64,000 nt of DNA from Actinomycetes bacterium (GCA_021791895.1 JAJYVS010000013.1:1-64000); one strand, 5' to 3'; shown: positions 29,351-39,635, counted from the first letter of the stretch. The notes: generated by a model from the sequence alone, not told the origin. Made by a program: numbers and translations.

Positions 29351-31216
29351 ATGCCGAGGCCCCTAACTGAGACGGGATTCGCCGCACCAGGGCGCGAATC
29401 TTGGCTCGGGAGAATGGGGCGCGGGGGTCTGCGTCAGGGCCCGCTCGTCGTTCTCGGCGGGCTCCTAGCGCTGTACCTCGCGATCCCGCTCCTCGCGTTC
29501 CTCGTCCGCCTCGCGACCTCGAGCGATACGGGCTTTTCGGAGTCGGGGCTCTTCGGTGCCTTCTGGACCTCCGCGATCGCCGCCACGATCTCGACAGGGA
29601 TCATCGCTGTCGTCGGCATCCCGCTCGCCTACGTCCTCGCTCGGTCGCGCGGCCCGATTTCGACCGTCGTCGGCTTCCTCGTCGCCGTCCCACTCGCACT
29701 TCCGCCGGTCATGTCGGGAATCCTGCTGATCTACATCGCAGGCCCCTACACGTCGATCGGTAGCGTCATCGACTTCTCGAACACGCTCGCCGGCATCGTG
29801 CTCGCGCAGACCTTCGTCGCGTCACCGTTCCTCGTCGTCGTCGCCCGCGCTGCTTTCTCGTCGGTGGACCCAAGTCTCTACGACCGAGCGGCGAGCCTCG
29901 GCCACCGGGAACTGTCGCGCTTCGTGCGGGTCGCGCTGCCGAGCGCCTCTGACTCGATTCGGGCCGGGCTGCTCCTTGCGTGGCTGCGGGCCTTTGGTGA
30001 GTACGGGGCGACGGTGATCATTGCTTTCCACCCATACTCACTCCCCGTCTTCACCGAACTGCAGTTCGAGTCGACGGGCCTTACGACCACGCAAGCACCC
30101 ACCGCTCTCGCGATCGGTCTTGCCGCATTCGTCGTCCTCCTCTCTCACCTTCGCTGGAAGACGCTCCACCGGCGCACAGAGGGCCGGCCCGTTCCGAGCG
30201 CCCCCTCGCCGGTCGCCAGCAGCCCACTCGGGTTTGACCTCGATCATCGCCTCGGCAGCTTCCACCTGCGGCTCTGCCACGAGGGCGCCACTCAACGCCT
30301 CGCGATCCTCGGCCCCTCGGGTTCTGGCAAGTCCGCGACGCTGCGTTGTCTGGCCGGGCTCTACGGCTCGGCGCCGGGCTCCGTCCGTTACGGCGGAGCC
30401 GAGCTCTCAAGGACCCGGACTGAACATCGCGGGATCGGCTACGTGCCTCAGGGTTCGACGCTTTTCCCGCGACTCACCGTCTGGCGCCAGCTGCTGTTCG
30501 GCACAGAGGCAGACCCTGCACGCGCCGCCTACTGGTTCGAGCGACTTGGACTCACGGGGTTAGAAGACCGGCTGCCGAGCGAACTCTCGGGCGGACAGCG
30601 CCAGCGCGTCGCGCTCGCCCAGTCACTCAGTTGTTCACCGAGCTTGCTCCTGCTCGACGAGCCGCTCTCCGCCTTGGACACGCCGGTTCGCACCGAGTTG
30701 CGCCGCGAACTCCGCGCCTTGCAGATAGAGACGGGGATTTCGACTGTCCTCGTGACCCACGATCCGGAAGAAGCGGCACTCCTCGCGGATGAGATCCTTG
30801 TGATCGTAGACGGCCAGATCGCCCAAGCCGGCACGCGCGAGGAGCTGTTCGCCCGACCAGCCTCCAAAGAGGTCGCCCGCCTACTCGGCATCTCCAATCT
30901 CTTTCCTGCACATGTCGAACGCACCGGCACGATCGCTTCAGGTCGGGTCACGATCGATGTGCCAACTCTTGACTTTCCTCCCGGCGCGCCGGTGTGGTGG
31001 AGCATCCGCCCCGATCGAGTGGTGCTCGGTCACGGGGCCTATCGTGGCAACCTCCTCGAGCTCGCCGATCTGGGCACGACGAGCGAGGCATTCGTTCAGC
31101 TCGGAGAAGAACTTGTTCTCCACTACCGAGGAAGGCTGCCGAACGTGGGCGGGATCACCGCGGTAGTGGTCGATCTCCCACCCGAGGCAATCTCGATATG
31201 GCCCAGGGCGACCTGA
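29351..31216 (+). CDS. modBC: Fused molybdate/tungstate ABC permease-ATPase (ModB-ModC)
   Basis: One 621-residue chain holds both transporter parts. Residues ~30-280 are a BPD-type permease with about six helices and the EAA-like loop SLYDRAASLGHRELSRFVRVALPSA. Residues ~290-510 are an ABC ATPase: Walker A GPSGSGKS (about 321), signature LSGGQRQ (about 412), Walker B LLLLDEP and switch VTHD. A C-terminal TOBE-like domain (530-615) may bind molybdate. Normally ModB and ModC are separate. There is no stop or frameshift at the junction, so the fusion is real in this sequence. It would form a homodimer. Confidence 0.88.
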   Translation: MPRPLTETGFAAPGRESWLGRMGRGGLRQGPLVVLGGLLALYLAIPLLAFLVRLATSSDTGFSESGLFGAFWTSAIAATISTGIIAVVGIPLAYVLARSRGPISTVVGFLVAVPLALPPVMSGILLIYIAGPYTSIGSVIDFSNTLAGIVLAQTFVASPFLVVVARAAFSSVDPSLYDRAASLGHRELSRFVRVALPSASDSIRAGLLLAWLRAFGEYGATVIIAFHPYSLPVFTELQFESTGLTTTQAPTALAIGLAAFVVLLSHLRWKTLHRRTEGRPVPSAPSPVASSPLGFDLDHRLGSFHLRLCHEGATQRLAILGPSGSGKSATLRCLAGLYGSAPGSVRYGGAELSRTRTEHRGIGYVPQGSTLFPRLTVWRQLLFGTEADPARAAYWFERLGLTGLEDRLPSELSGGQRQRVALAQSLSCSPSLLLLDEPLSALDTPVRTELRRELRALQIETGISTVLVTHDPEEAALLADEILVIVDGQIAQAGTREELFARPASKEVARLLGISNLFPAHVERTGTIASGRVTIDVPTLDFPPGAPVWWSIRPDRVVLGHGAYRGNLLELADLGTTSEAFVQLGEELVLHYRGRLPNVGGITAVVVDLPPEAISIWPRAT

Positions 31217-31340
31217 CCGATCGTCGAGGTCACAGCGTTCCTCCACCGCGATCACCTCGCCCCGGCACGTCGTGGCGGCCGGGCTTCGCGGCTCCACCAT
31301 GGTCCGGCTCCGGTTCCGTGCCTCCCGATGAGCTCTTGGG

Positions 31341-31745
31341 CTACTCGCGCCCGCCGGTCAGCTCGACGCCCACGCTGGTCGCCTTGATCACCACATCAGC
31401 GAGCACCCCCGGTTGCAGGGCGAGCTCGTCGGCCGCCTCCCGGGTGATGAGCGAGACGAAGCGGTGGGGCCCTGCCTGGACGTCGACCTGGGCCACCACC
31501 TTGTCCCGGAGCACCTGGGTCACGATGCCGGGGAACCGGTTGCGGGCCGACTGGGCCCGGACCGGGCCAAGCTCGCCCCCTTTGGCCTGCTCGAGGGCGA
31601 AGCGGGCCAGGTCCGCCCCATCGACGAACCGCCGACCGCCGGACCCGCGGACCACCTTCACCTGACCGGCGTCGGCCCAGCGGCGCATGGTGTCGGTGCT
31701 CACCCCCAAGAGCTCCGCCGCCTGGCCGATCCGGTACTCGGGCAT
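31341..31745 (-). CDS. MerR-type HTH protein with TOBE (molybdate-binding) domain
   Basis: Residues 1-55 form an excisionase/MerR-like helix-turn-helix (YRIGQAAELLGVSTDTMRRWADAGQVKVVRGSGGRRFVDG). Residues 70-134 form a TOBE/Mop domain (ARNRFPGIVTQVLRDKVVAQVDVQAGPHRFVSLITREAADEL, then PGVLADVVIKATSVGVE). It is a one-component molybdate sensor, comparable in logic to ModE. It converges on the transporter and may bind the palindrome at 28304-28330. The length (134 aa) is complete. Confidence 0.85.
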   Translation of the reverse strand: MPEYRIGQAAELLGVSTDTMRRWADAGQVKVVRGSGGRRFVDGADLARFALEQAKGGELGPVRAQSARNRFPGIVTQVLRDKVVAQVDVQAGPHRFVSLITREAADELALQPGVLADVVIKATSVGVELTGGRE

Positions 31746-31753
31746 GCCAAAGC

Positions 31754-32296
31754 CTACGCGGACCCGGGCGCCTTCCCCGGCTGGCGCCGGGCGCCCGGGC
31801 GCCAGAACCCCGCCAGGAGTAGGGCCGCGCCGACTGCGCCGGCCCCGGCGGCGATCGCGAGTCCGGTCCAGCCGCGCAACTGGTGCCCGATCCCCGCCAC
31901 GTGGTCGAGGCTCCAGGAGCCGGGGCCGAGGGCGGCGAGGGCCAGCGCCACCACGCTCAGGGTCATTACGTACTCATAGCCCTCGCCCGGCCGGAAGATG
32001 AAGAACCCGTTCCGGGCGTGGTTGGTCACCCAGGCCACCAGCATCACGCCCACCACGCCGGCCGACGCCACCGGAGTCGCCAATCCGAGCACCAAGAGCA
32101 CACCGGCGCCGATTTCGGTGAGACTCGCGGTCCACGCGTGCAGGCGGCCGGGGCGCATCCCAAGCGACTCGAACCACCCGGCCGTCCCGGCGATCTTGCC
32201 CCCGCCCACCACGTGGTTGATCCCGTGGGCCAGGACGATCGTCCCGAGTACGACCCGCAGCACCAACAGCGCGAGATCGGCGCTGTCCCCAGTCAT
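31754..32296 (-). CDS. DoxX-family membrane protein
   Basis: The 180-residue protein has four membrane segments (LALLVLRVVLGTIVLAHGINH; SLTEIGAGVLLVLGL; GVVGVMLVAWVTNHARNGFF; MTLSVVALALAALG) and a fifth hydrophobic stretch near the C terminus. It has the DoxX motif around the first helix. Such proteins are thought to act in membrane redox or oxidative-stress complexes. Start ATG 32296 is preceded by GAGGGGGCG. It lies nine bases upstream of the HTH-TOBE gene and may share its transcript. Confidence 0.82.
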   Translation of the reverse strand: MTGDSADLALLVLRVVLGTIVLAHGINHVVGGGKIAGTAGWFESLGMRPGRLHAWTASLTEIGAGVLLVLGLATPVASAGVVGVMLVAWVTNHARNGFFIFRPGEGYEYVMTLSVVALALAALGPGSWSLDHVAGIGHQLRGWTGLAIAAGAGAVGAALLLAGFWRPGARRQPGKAPGSA

Positions 32297-32411
32297 CGCC
32301 CCCTCCTCGCGGCCGAGGGGTCGGCCTCGGCAAGCCGACAACGTAGCGGCCCCGGGCCGGCCGGTCCGGGGCCGTGCTCAGGGCGGCCCCTAAACTGGGG
32401 TACCGGTCACC

Positions 32412-33248
32412 ATGCCCGAGCTCCCCGAGATGCAGGCGCTCGCCGAGCGCCTTGACACCGCCGTGTCCAGCCGGACGCTCACCCGGGCCGACCTGCTCGG
32501 GTTCTCCAGCCTGAAGACCGTCGCGCCCGGGCCCGGGGAGCTCGTCGGCTCGACGGTGGCCTCGATCGGCCGGCGGGGCAAGTACCTGGTGGTCGCGCTC
32601 CAGGGGGGACGGCGGATCCTCATCCACCTCTCCCAGGGTGGACGGCTCGACCTCGAGGTGCCGCCCAAGGTGACCAAGCCCCGCGGGGCTTTGGTGCGTT
32701 TGGTTCTGGGCGACCTGGCTCTCTTGGTGCGAGAGCACGGTACCCAGCGCAAGGCAGGGTGGTGGGTGCTCGAGGCCGGTGACGACGGCCCGCTCGCCAC
32801 GCTCGGCCCCGAGCCCGACGAGGCCGACTTTGAGACCCGCATCCTCTCGGGCGACAGCACCAGGCACCTCCACACCGTGCTGCGCGACCAGCACTTCGTG
32901 GCCGGGGTGGGACGGGGCTACGCCGACGACTCGCTCAACCGGGCGAAGCTCTCCCCGTTCGCGTCGCTGCGGGGCCTGGCTGCTGAGCAGCGCGGCGTCC
33001 TGGTGGACGCGGTCCGCTCGGTCATGGCCGAGGCGCTCGAGCGGGAGCGCCGGCGGGAGGGTGGCCTCTCCGAGCCCCGCTTGGGCGAGCGGTTCCTCGT
33101 GCACAACCGGGCCGGCCAGCCCTGCCTCCAGTGCGCCGAGACCCTGCGGGTGGTCCAGTTCGACTCGCACGAAGTCGTCTACTGCCCGAGGTGCCAGACC
33201 AAGGGCCGGGTTCTGGCCGACCGGCGGCTCTCGCGCCTGTTGCGCTGA
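32412..33248 (+). CDS. Fpg/Nei-family DNA glycosylase
   Basis: The N terminus MPELPEM has the catalytic Pro2 and Glu3, and a conserved Lys is near residue 57 (RRGKYLVV). The H2TH region reads GVGRGYADDSLNRAKLSPF. A C-terminal zinc finger has C-x2-C and C-x2-C (CLQCAETL and YCPRCQ). In Fpg the finger carries an Arg before YC; here the aligned segment is DSHEVVYC, with no Arg there. The protein should remove damaged bases but may differ in lesion choice. The length is 278 aa. Confidence 0.85.
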   Translation: MPELPEMQALAERLDTAVSSRTLTRADLLGFSSLKTVAPGPGELVGSTVASIGRRGKYLVVALQGGRRILIHLSQGGRLDLEVPPKVTKPRGALVRLVLGDLALLVREHGTQRKAGWWVLEAGDDGPLATLGPEPDEADFETRILSGDSTRHLHTVLRDQHFVAGVGRGYADDSLNRAKLSPFASLRGLAAEQRGVLVDAVRSVMAEALERERRREGGLSEPRLGERFLVHNRAGQPCLQCAETLRVVQFDSHEVVYCPRCQTKGRVLADRRLSRLLR

Positions 33249-33249
33249 C

Positions 33250-33585
33250 GTGGAAGGGTCGATGCCCAGCCGGGCCAGGAGCCGGCCCAGGGGGTAGCCC
33301 GTCGGGCCGGCCTCATAACAGGCCCCGGGCTCAACAGCTGACCGCGACAACTCCTGGCTGGGAGGTGTCCAAATGGCCCGAGAACAAAAGCCCCGGATCG
33401 CCGAGGTTGGTTACGAAACGCCTGATGGAGGCCCCCTCGTAGGCGAAGCGGTCCAGGATCGCCACCTCGGAACCGGGCGTGAGAACGGCCGAGGTGATCG
33501 AGTCCTTGTTGACGTCGAGACCCACGAAGGTGGCGGTGTCACGATGTTGGAGGTGACGATCGGACCTGGCTGGCTCCTTCTGCAT
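33250..33585 (-). pseudogene. IS110-family transposase remnant
   Basis: From ATG 33585 the frame gives the IS110 N terminus (TATFVGLDVNKDSITSAVLTPGS, then ASIRRFVTNLGDP). Past about 33350 the similarity continues in another frame (ACYEAGPTGYPLGRLLARLGI) and then stops at the glycosylase. So the copy is frameshifted and cut off, keeping only part of the DEDD catalytic domain. It lies between the glycosylase end and an IS481 remnant in the same orientation. It cannot make active transposase. Confidence 0.8.
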
Positions 33586-33654
33586 GTGGCACCGTCCAGT
33601 TCGGTGATCCACGAAGGTTCAACGGTTGCTGAACGGCGCCAGCCGTTCCATCGT

Positions 33655-34224
33655 CACTAAGCGCTCCTCGCCCCTGGCTGTACTTCCTCGGGAGGTTGAT
33701 GACGAGTGAGACCGGTGGGCCCCCGATAGCGGTATGCACCCGATGACGGTTGTAGATGTGCAGCCAGTGGGCAAGGGTCCTGGTCCGGTTGCACTCGCGC
33801 CAGCAGGGACGGACGTAGGCCCACTCCTCGAAGAGGGTGCGGTTGAAGCGCACACCTTGCCGTTGGTTTGGGGACGGTAGGGCCGGCAAGAGCGGTGCAG
33901 GACCCGTGTCTCTTTCAGGGCCTCGTTGAACTTCAAGCCCCGGTGGGCCAAGGCGTTGTCGGCTATTCACCCGCTCGACGACGACCCCGTGAACCCGGTA
34001 GAGGGCCCGGGCCCGGCGCCAGAAGGCCGCACAGGTGGGCCCGGGGTCGTCTTGGAGGACTTCGGAGTAGGGCCGAACTCGCAGTAGCGCCCCCACCACT
34101 TCGTTGCGCACTGGCGAGAGATGCCCATTTGGGCCGCCACGTGGGCGATGCGGCTTCCTGCTTGGATCCGCTGACAAAGCAGCAGTCGGCCCTTGGGCGT
34201 CAGGGGGGCGTTACGGTGGGACAC
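33655..34224 (-). pseudogene. IS481-family transposase remnant
   Basis: GTG 34224 opens a frame with the typical IS481 start SHRNAPLTPKGRLLLCQRI and HVAAQMGISRQCATKWWGRY. Similarity then moves to other frames: AHRGLKFNEALKETRVLHR, SCRPYRPQTNGKV, and NRTLFEEWAYVRPC with HWLHIYNRHRVHTAIGG-P. At least two frameshifts and a missing central part make it a pseudogene. The catalytic DDE set is not complete. Left end of the similarity is approximate. Confidence 0.8.
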
Positions 34225-34325
34225 GAGGATCTCCGGGAGGTTGTGCTGGCTTGGACACCTGCACACCTACTTCCGGAGGTCTTCGATTTGCTGGATCCCA
34301 GGGGCGACGTCCGTGGGAAGTACAT

Positions 34326-34778
34326 CTAGCGCAGGGTCAGGCGGTAGACGTTGGTCTCCCGACGGTCGAAGCCGAGGTGCTCGTAGAGACGGTTGGCATC
34401 CGCCCGATCCGGGCGCGACGTCAAATCGACGGTGCGGGCCTCGGCCCGCCGGGCCGTCACCAGCGCCGCCTCGACCAGCGCGCCCCCGACCCCCTGGTGT
34501 CGGACGGCGGCGTCCACCACCACGTCCTCGATCCAGGCCCGGACCCCGCTCGGCGCCTTGAACACGGCCAGGGTGAGCATCCCGACGATCCGCGCCGCTC
34601 GGTCCCGGGCGACGAACAAGGTGGTCGCCGGGGACTCGATGATGGTCTCGAGGTCGTAGGCGGTCGGCGGCGCGGCGGACCCCGACAGTTGGGGCAACAG
34701 CCGGACCACGGCGCCGTAGAGCTCGGGGTCGGCGGTGACCGCCGCCTCGACGGTGATCTCTCCTCCCCCGGCGCTCAC
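34326..34778 (-). CDS. GNAT-family acetyltransferase
   Basis: The 150-residue protein has the acetyl-CoA motif A region IEDVVVDAAVRHQGVGGALVEAAL, followed by LTSRPDRADANRLYEHLGFDRRETNVYRLTL. The pattern is that of small GNAT N-acetyltransferases. The substrate is unknown. GTG 34778 overlaps the stop of the upstream NUDIX gene by four bases, so the two are likely cotranscribed. Confidence 0.85.
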   Translation of the reverse strand: MSAGGGEITVEAAVTADPELYGAVVRLLPQLSGSAAPPTAYDLETIIESPATTLFVARDRAARIVGMLTLAVFKAPSGVRAWIEDVVVDAAVRHQGVGGALVEAALVTARRAEARTVDLTSRPDRADANRLYEHLGFDRRETNVYRLTLR

Positions 34779-35506
34779 CGCTCCGGAGCGTCGCGCCGCT
34801 CGTGGTCGGTCGAGGCCTCCGGCGTGCCGCGCCACATCGGCCGGCGGATCCGGTCGTACTGGACCTCGCGCACCTCGCCGTTGATGGCGGCGAAGACCAT
34901 CTCGCCCCAGCGCTCCACCCCGACGAGGGGGTCCGGCAGGTTGTCGGGCGCGAACCAGCCGACGTCGCTGCACTCGAGGGGGTGCGGGTTGAGCTCGCCC
35001 CCGGTCGCCCGGCAGTAGAAGATGAGCGAGTACAGCGGGATCCGGGTGATCCCGAGCCGCAGGCCGTCGAGGACGCCGATGAGGCGCACCGGCTCGGCCT
35101 CGATGCCGGTCTCCTCGAGCACCTCTTTGGCCGCGACCTCGGCGGCCGAGTAGCCGACGTCGCACCAGCCCGTCGGGTACAGCCACACCCCCGAGTCGGC
35201 CCGTCGGATCAAGAGGAGCTCACCGTTGTCGTTGCCGACGGCGGCCCCGATGGCCACCTTGGGGGTGACGTAGCCGGGGATCCCCTCGACCACCTGACCG
35301 AGCCACTCCTCGACCAGGCCCTCGGCGTCCTCCACCCCCTCGAAGCCCTCCTCGGCCGAGGCCCGGATGTCGGCCGCCACCCGGAGCACCTCCTCGAAGC
35401 GCTCCCGTTCGTAGAGGCTCTCGGTGAACCCGAGCCCGGTGCGGGCGATAGCGGCCAGGCTCTCGCTCCAACGCAACAGGACCTTGTCGGGGACGCTCGA
35501 GCTCAC
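34775..35506 (-). CDS. NUDIX hydrolase with N-terminal helical domain
   Basis: The 243-residue protein begins with a helical domain (VLLRWSESLAAIARTGLGFTESLYERERFEEVLRVAADI) known at the front of some NUDIX enzymes. The NUDIX box follows: GWCDVGYSAAEVAAKEVLEETGIEAE fits Gx5Ex7REUxEExGU with Lys at the Arg position. It hydrolyses a nucleoside diphosphate linked compound; relatives act on ADP-ribose or similar. GTG 35506 is preferred over the open frame up to 35593. Confidence 0.85.
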   Translation of the reverse strand: MSSSVPDKVLLRWSESLAAIARTGLGFTESLYERERFEEVLRVAADIRASAEEGFEGVEDAEGLVEEWLGQVVEGIPGYVTPKVAIGAAVGNDNGELLLIRRADSGVWLYPTGWCDVGYSAAEVAAKEVLEETGIEAEPVRLIGVLDGLRLGITRIPLYSLIFYCRATGGELNPHPLECSDVGWFAPDNLPDPLVGVERWGEMVFAAINGEVREVQYDRIRRPMWRGTPEASTDHERRDAPER

Positions 35507-35566
35507 GGACCACGACGCTAGCGCCGTCGCGCCGAGCAGCGGCACGGGATCGACCACAATGGTGGG

Positions 35567-35764
35567 GTGGCCGTGAACGAGGACTGTCGGCACTACGTCA
35601 TGCAGACGACCAGGGGCAACGAGAAGCTCGAGCGGTGCCGGATGGACGCCAACGAGCCGCTCCCCTTCGCCTGCCCGGAGGGGTGCGTCTTCTACGAACC
35701 CCGTCGGACCTCCCAGGCCGGCTGGCAGGTGCCGCGCCGACGCGGGGACCCGGGCGCCCGCTGA
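35567..35764 (+). CDS. Small cysteine-containing protein (65 aa)
   Basis: The product has four Cys residues (EDCRHYVMQ, ERCRMDANE, FACPEGCVFYEPR), an arrangement that could bind zinc or an iron-sulfur cluster. I recognise it as a conserved small actinobacterial type without an assigned role. Start is GTG 35567 or GTG 35573. It lies head-to-head with the NUDIX gene and tail-to-tail with the NIL gene. Confidence 0.6.
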   Translation: MAVNEDCRHYVMQTTRGNEKLERCRMDANEPLPFACPEGCVFYEPRRTSQAGWQVPRRRGDPGAR

Positions 35765-35765
35765 C

Positions 35766-36014
35766 TCAGCTCTCGAGCAGGTCGCCCAGGAGGTCCACCC
35801 CCACCCCCTCGCCCCGCAGCCAGTCGAGCGCGGCCTCGAGGGCCCCGGCCGTCCCTACCAGCTCGCAGACGATCCAGCCCTGGTCCTCCTCCACGTTGGC
35901 CCGGCGGATGTCGGGCTCCACCTCGAAGCGCCGCGCCAGCCGGGCGAGGACCGGCTCGCGGACCAGCGGCTCGGGGAAGGTCAACCGCACCCTGACCTCG
36001 ATGGGCGCGCTCAC
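35766..36014 (-). CDS. NIL-domain protein
   Basis: The 82-residue product is a single NIL domain: EVRVRLTFPEPLVREPVLARLARRFEVEPDIRRANVEEDQGWIVCELVG and the closing helix ALDWLRGEGV. NIL domains sit on methionine transport ATPases or on 4Fe-4S ferredoxins; here the domain is alone. GTG 36014 overlaps the larE stop by four bases, so it is coupled to larE. That link suggests a part in sulfur or Fe-S handling for LarE, but this is inference. Confidence 0.8.
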   Translation of the reverse strand: MSAPIEVRVRLTFPEPLVREPVLARLARRFEVEPDIRRANVEEDQGWIVCELVGTAGALEAALDWLRGEGVGVDLLGDLLES

Positions 36015-36817
36015 CGGGTCCCCAGGGCCTCGTTCATGCTCCCGGAGCGGAACCCGCCGAGGTCCAGGGTCACATAGACGTAGCCTGCCCCCTTCACCGC
36101 CGCGATGACCTCCTCGCGCCGGGCCACCACCTCGGCGAGGCGCCCCGGCTCGACCTCGATGCGGGCCAGGTTCCCGTGGTGGCGGACCCGCAGGGTGGCG
36201 AACCCCATCGAGGCAAGCGCCGACTCGGCCTCGGCCACCGAACGCAGGGTGCCGAGGGTCACCGGCGTGCCGTAGGCGACGCGCGAGGAGAGGCAGGCGG
36301 CCGCCGGCTTGTCCCAGGTGCGCAGGCCGAGACGCCGCGACCACCCCCGGATCGCCGCCTTGTCGAACCCCGCGTCCACGAGCGGGAAGCGGGCGCCGAG
36401 CGCCGCTGCGGCGGCCTGGCCCGGGCGCTCCTCACCCAGGTCGTCCAGGTTCACGCCCAACACGACGGTGGCCGTCTCGGCCTCGGCCAGTGGCGCGAGG
36501 GCGGCCATGAGCGCCCCCTTGCACCGGGCGCAGCGGTCGAGACCGTTGGCCACGTAGGCCGGATCGTCCATTTCGTCGGTCGGCACGCCGAGCCAGCGCA
36601 GGCCCCACTCCTCGGCCAGGGCCCGACAGTCGGCCTCCTCGGCCGGGGCCAGGGAGGGGGAGATGGCCGTCGCGACCAGGGTCCGCTCGGCCCCCAGGGT
36701 GTCGTGAGCCACCCGGGCCAGGAAGGCCGAGTCGGCACCGCCGCTGAAGGCCACCACCACCCGGCCGAGGCCACCGAGCACGTCCTGCAACGAGCCGAGC
36801 GAGGGGTCCGGGCTCAC
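36011..36817 (-). CDS. larE: ATP-dependent sulfur transferase LarE
   Basis: LarE puts sulfur on the nickel-pincer precursor. A PP-loop SGGADS (25-30) binds ATP. Cys175, in DKPAAACLSSR, matches the conserved Cys used sacrificially in Lactobacillus. Cys96 and Cys99 (DRCARCKGAL) add a C-x2-C pair. LarE proteins with three conserved Cys bind a 4Fe-4S cluster and can be catalytic rather than sacrificial, so this one probably belongs to that class. GTG 36817 overlaps hemQ. It is 17 kb from larBC. Confidence 0.9.
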   Translation of the reverse strand: MSPDPSLGSLQDVLGGLGRVVVAFSGGADSAFLARVAHDTLGAERTLVATAISPSLAPAEEADCRALAEEWGLRWLGVPTDEMDDPAYVANGLDRCARCKGALMAALAPLAEAETATVVLGVNLDDLGEERPGQAAAAALGARFPLVDAGFDKAAIRGWSRRLGLRTWDKPAAACLSSRVAYGTPVTLGTLRSVAEAESALASMGFATLRVRHHGNLARIEVEPGRLAEVVARREEVIAAVKGAGYVYVTLDLGGFRSGSMNEALGTR

Positions 36818-37506
36818 GGGGGCGACCCCGACGCGACCGACGCCAGGTCGGCGACCATCCCGGCGTAGAACGGGCCGAACTCGGCGTAGTGGGCTGACGC
36901 CTCGTCGAAGCGCATCTGGTAGACGCAGGCCTTGAGGTCGTCGGGGTGGACGCCGAACAGGGTCACCCCCCACTCCCAGTCGTCGAGCCCGGTCGACCCG
37001 GTGACCAACTGGAGGACCCGGCCCCGGAAGGACCGGCCGACGGCGCCGTGGCCGACCATGAGCCGGGTGCGCTCCTCGAACTCCAGCGCGTACCAGTTGT
37101 GCTCGGCGGTGCGCCGCTTGGACATCGGGTAGAAGCAGAACGCCGACATCCCCTCGGGCGGGAGCCGGGGGAAGAGCCGGGCGTTGCGGAGCTCCTCGGG
37201 CACCCCGGCGGCGTACTCGGACACCTCGGTGAGCGACACGTAGGAGGCGGTGACGTCCAGGCCGGCCAACCGGCAGGCCCGCTGGAACTCCCACAGACCC
37301 CACATCTCGGGGGCCAGCGCCACGAAGCCGACATCGGCCTTGTGCCCCAGGATGGCCGCCGTCACGAGCTGCCCGCCCCCCTCGACCAGGCGCTGCTCGG
37401 CCGCCAGAAGGTCGGCCACGTCGGGGTCGGGCCCGAGGCGACAGAACAGGTGGAGCACGCCGAGGCCCTCGGACGGGGACAGTGGCTGGCCGGCGGTCCC
37501 GCTCAT
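36814..37506 (-). CDS. hemQ: Coproheme decarboxylase HemQ (chlorite-dismutase family)
   Basis: HemQ makes haem b from coproheme in the coproporphyrin-dependent route of Actinobacteria and Firmicutes. The reactive tyrosine lies in FYPMSKRR, and the axial histidine in MVGHGAVGRSFRG. The length (230 aa) is usual. ATG 37506 starts a leftward operon hemQ-larE-NIL with four-base overlaps at both joints. A strong hairpin separates it from groEL. Confidence 0.9.
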   Translation of the reverse strand: MSGTAGQPLSPSEGLGVLHLFCRLGPDPDVADLLAAEQRLVEGGGQLVTAAILGHKADVGFVALAPEMWGLWEFQRACRLAGLDVTASYVSLTEVSEYAAGVPEELRNARLFPRLPPEGMSAFCFYPMSKRRTAEHNWYALEFEERTRLMVGHGAVGRSFRGRVLQLVTGSTGLDDWEWGVTLFGVHPDDLKACVYQMRFDEASAHYAEFGPFYAGMVADLASVASGSPP

Positions 37507-37529
37507 GGCGCCAGTCTACGGACGCGACA

Positions 37530-37567
37530 ACGGGGCCCCGGGAGGAGGTCGTCCTCCGGGACCCCGT
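37530..37567 (-). terminator. Terminator of groEL
   Basis: A 38-base region forms a long hairpin (ACGGGG...TCCTCCGGGACCCCGT pairing with its upstream complement, one bulged base, loop GGTCG). It begins 23 bases past the groEL stop. A U-tract is lacking, as is common in high-GC Actinobacteria. Confidence 0.65.
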
Positions 37568-37590
37568 CGCTCGGACTGCTCGGAGCAGGA

Positions 37591-39319
<1,729 letters not shown>

Positions 39320-39359
39320 CAGCCAACCACGTCGGGAAACTCGACGCAACCGCCCCCGC

Positions 39360-39635
39360 TCAGCCCCCGGCCACCGCCGGCACCACCGAGACCGTCTGAC
39401 CCGCCTCGACCGGGGTGTCGAGGCCTTCGAGGAACCGCACGTCCTCGTCGGCCAGGAACACGTTCACGAACCGCCGCAGCCGGCCCTCCTCGTCGAAGAG
39501 CCGCTCGGCGAACCCCGGGTGGGCGGCGTCCAGGGCCTTCAGCGCCTCGCCCACCGTGACCCCCTCCACCGCGATCTCGCCGACCCCCCCGGTCAGGGTC
39601 CGCAGCTGGGCGGGGATCCGGACGGTGACGCTCAT
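39360..39635 (-). CDS. MoaD/ThiS-family sulfur carrier downstream of threonine synthase
   Basis: The 91-residue ubiquitin-like protein has VTVRIPAQLRTLTGGVGEIAVEGVTVGEALKAL and ends QTVSVVPAVAGG, with the C-terminal Gly-Gly that carries thiocarboxylate. ATG 39635 overlaps the thrC stop by four bases. A separate moaD exists at 26.5 kb, so this one may serve another pathway. Comparable carriers beside PLP enzymes are CysO/CysM in mycobacteria. A role in cysteine or another sulfur-amino-acid synthesis is possible but not shown. Confidence 0.85.
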   Translation of the reverse strand: MSVTVRIPAQLRTLTGGVGEIAVEGVTVGEALKALDAAHPGFAERLFDEEGRLRRFVNVFLADEDVRFLEGLDTPVEAGQTVSVVPAVAGG

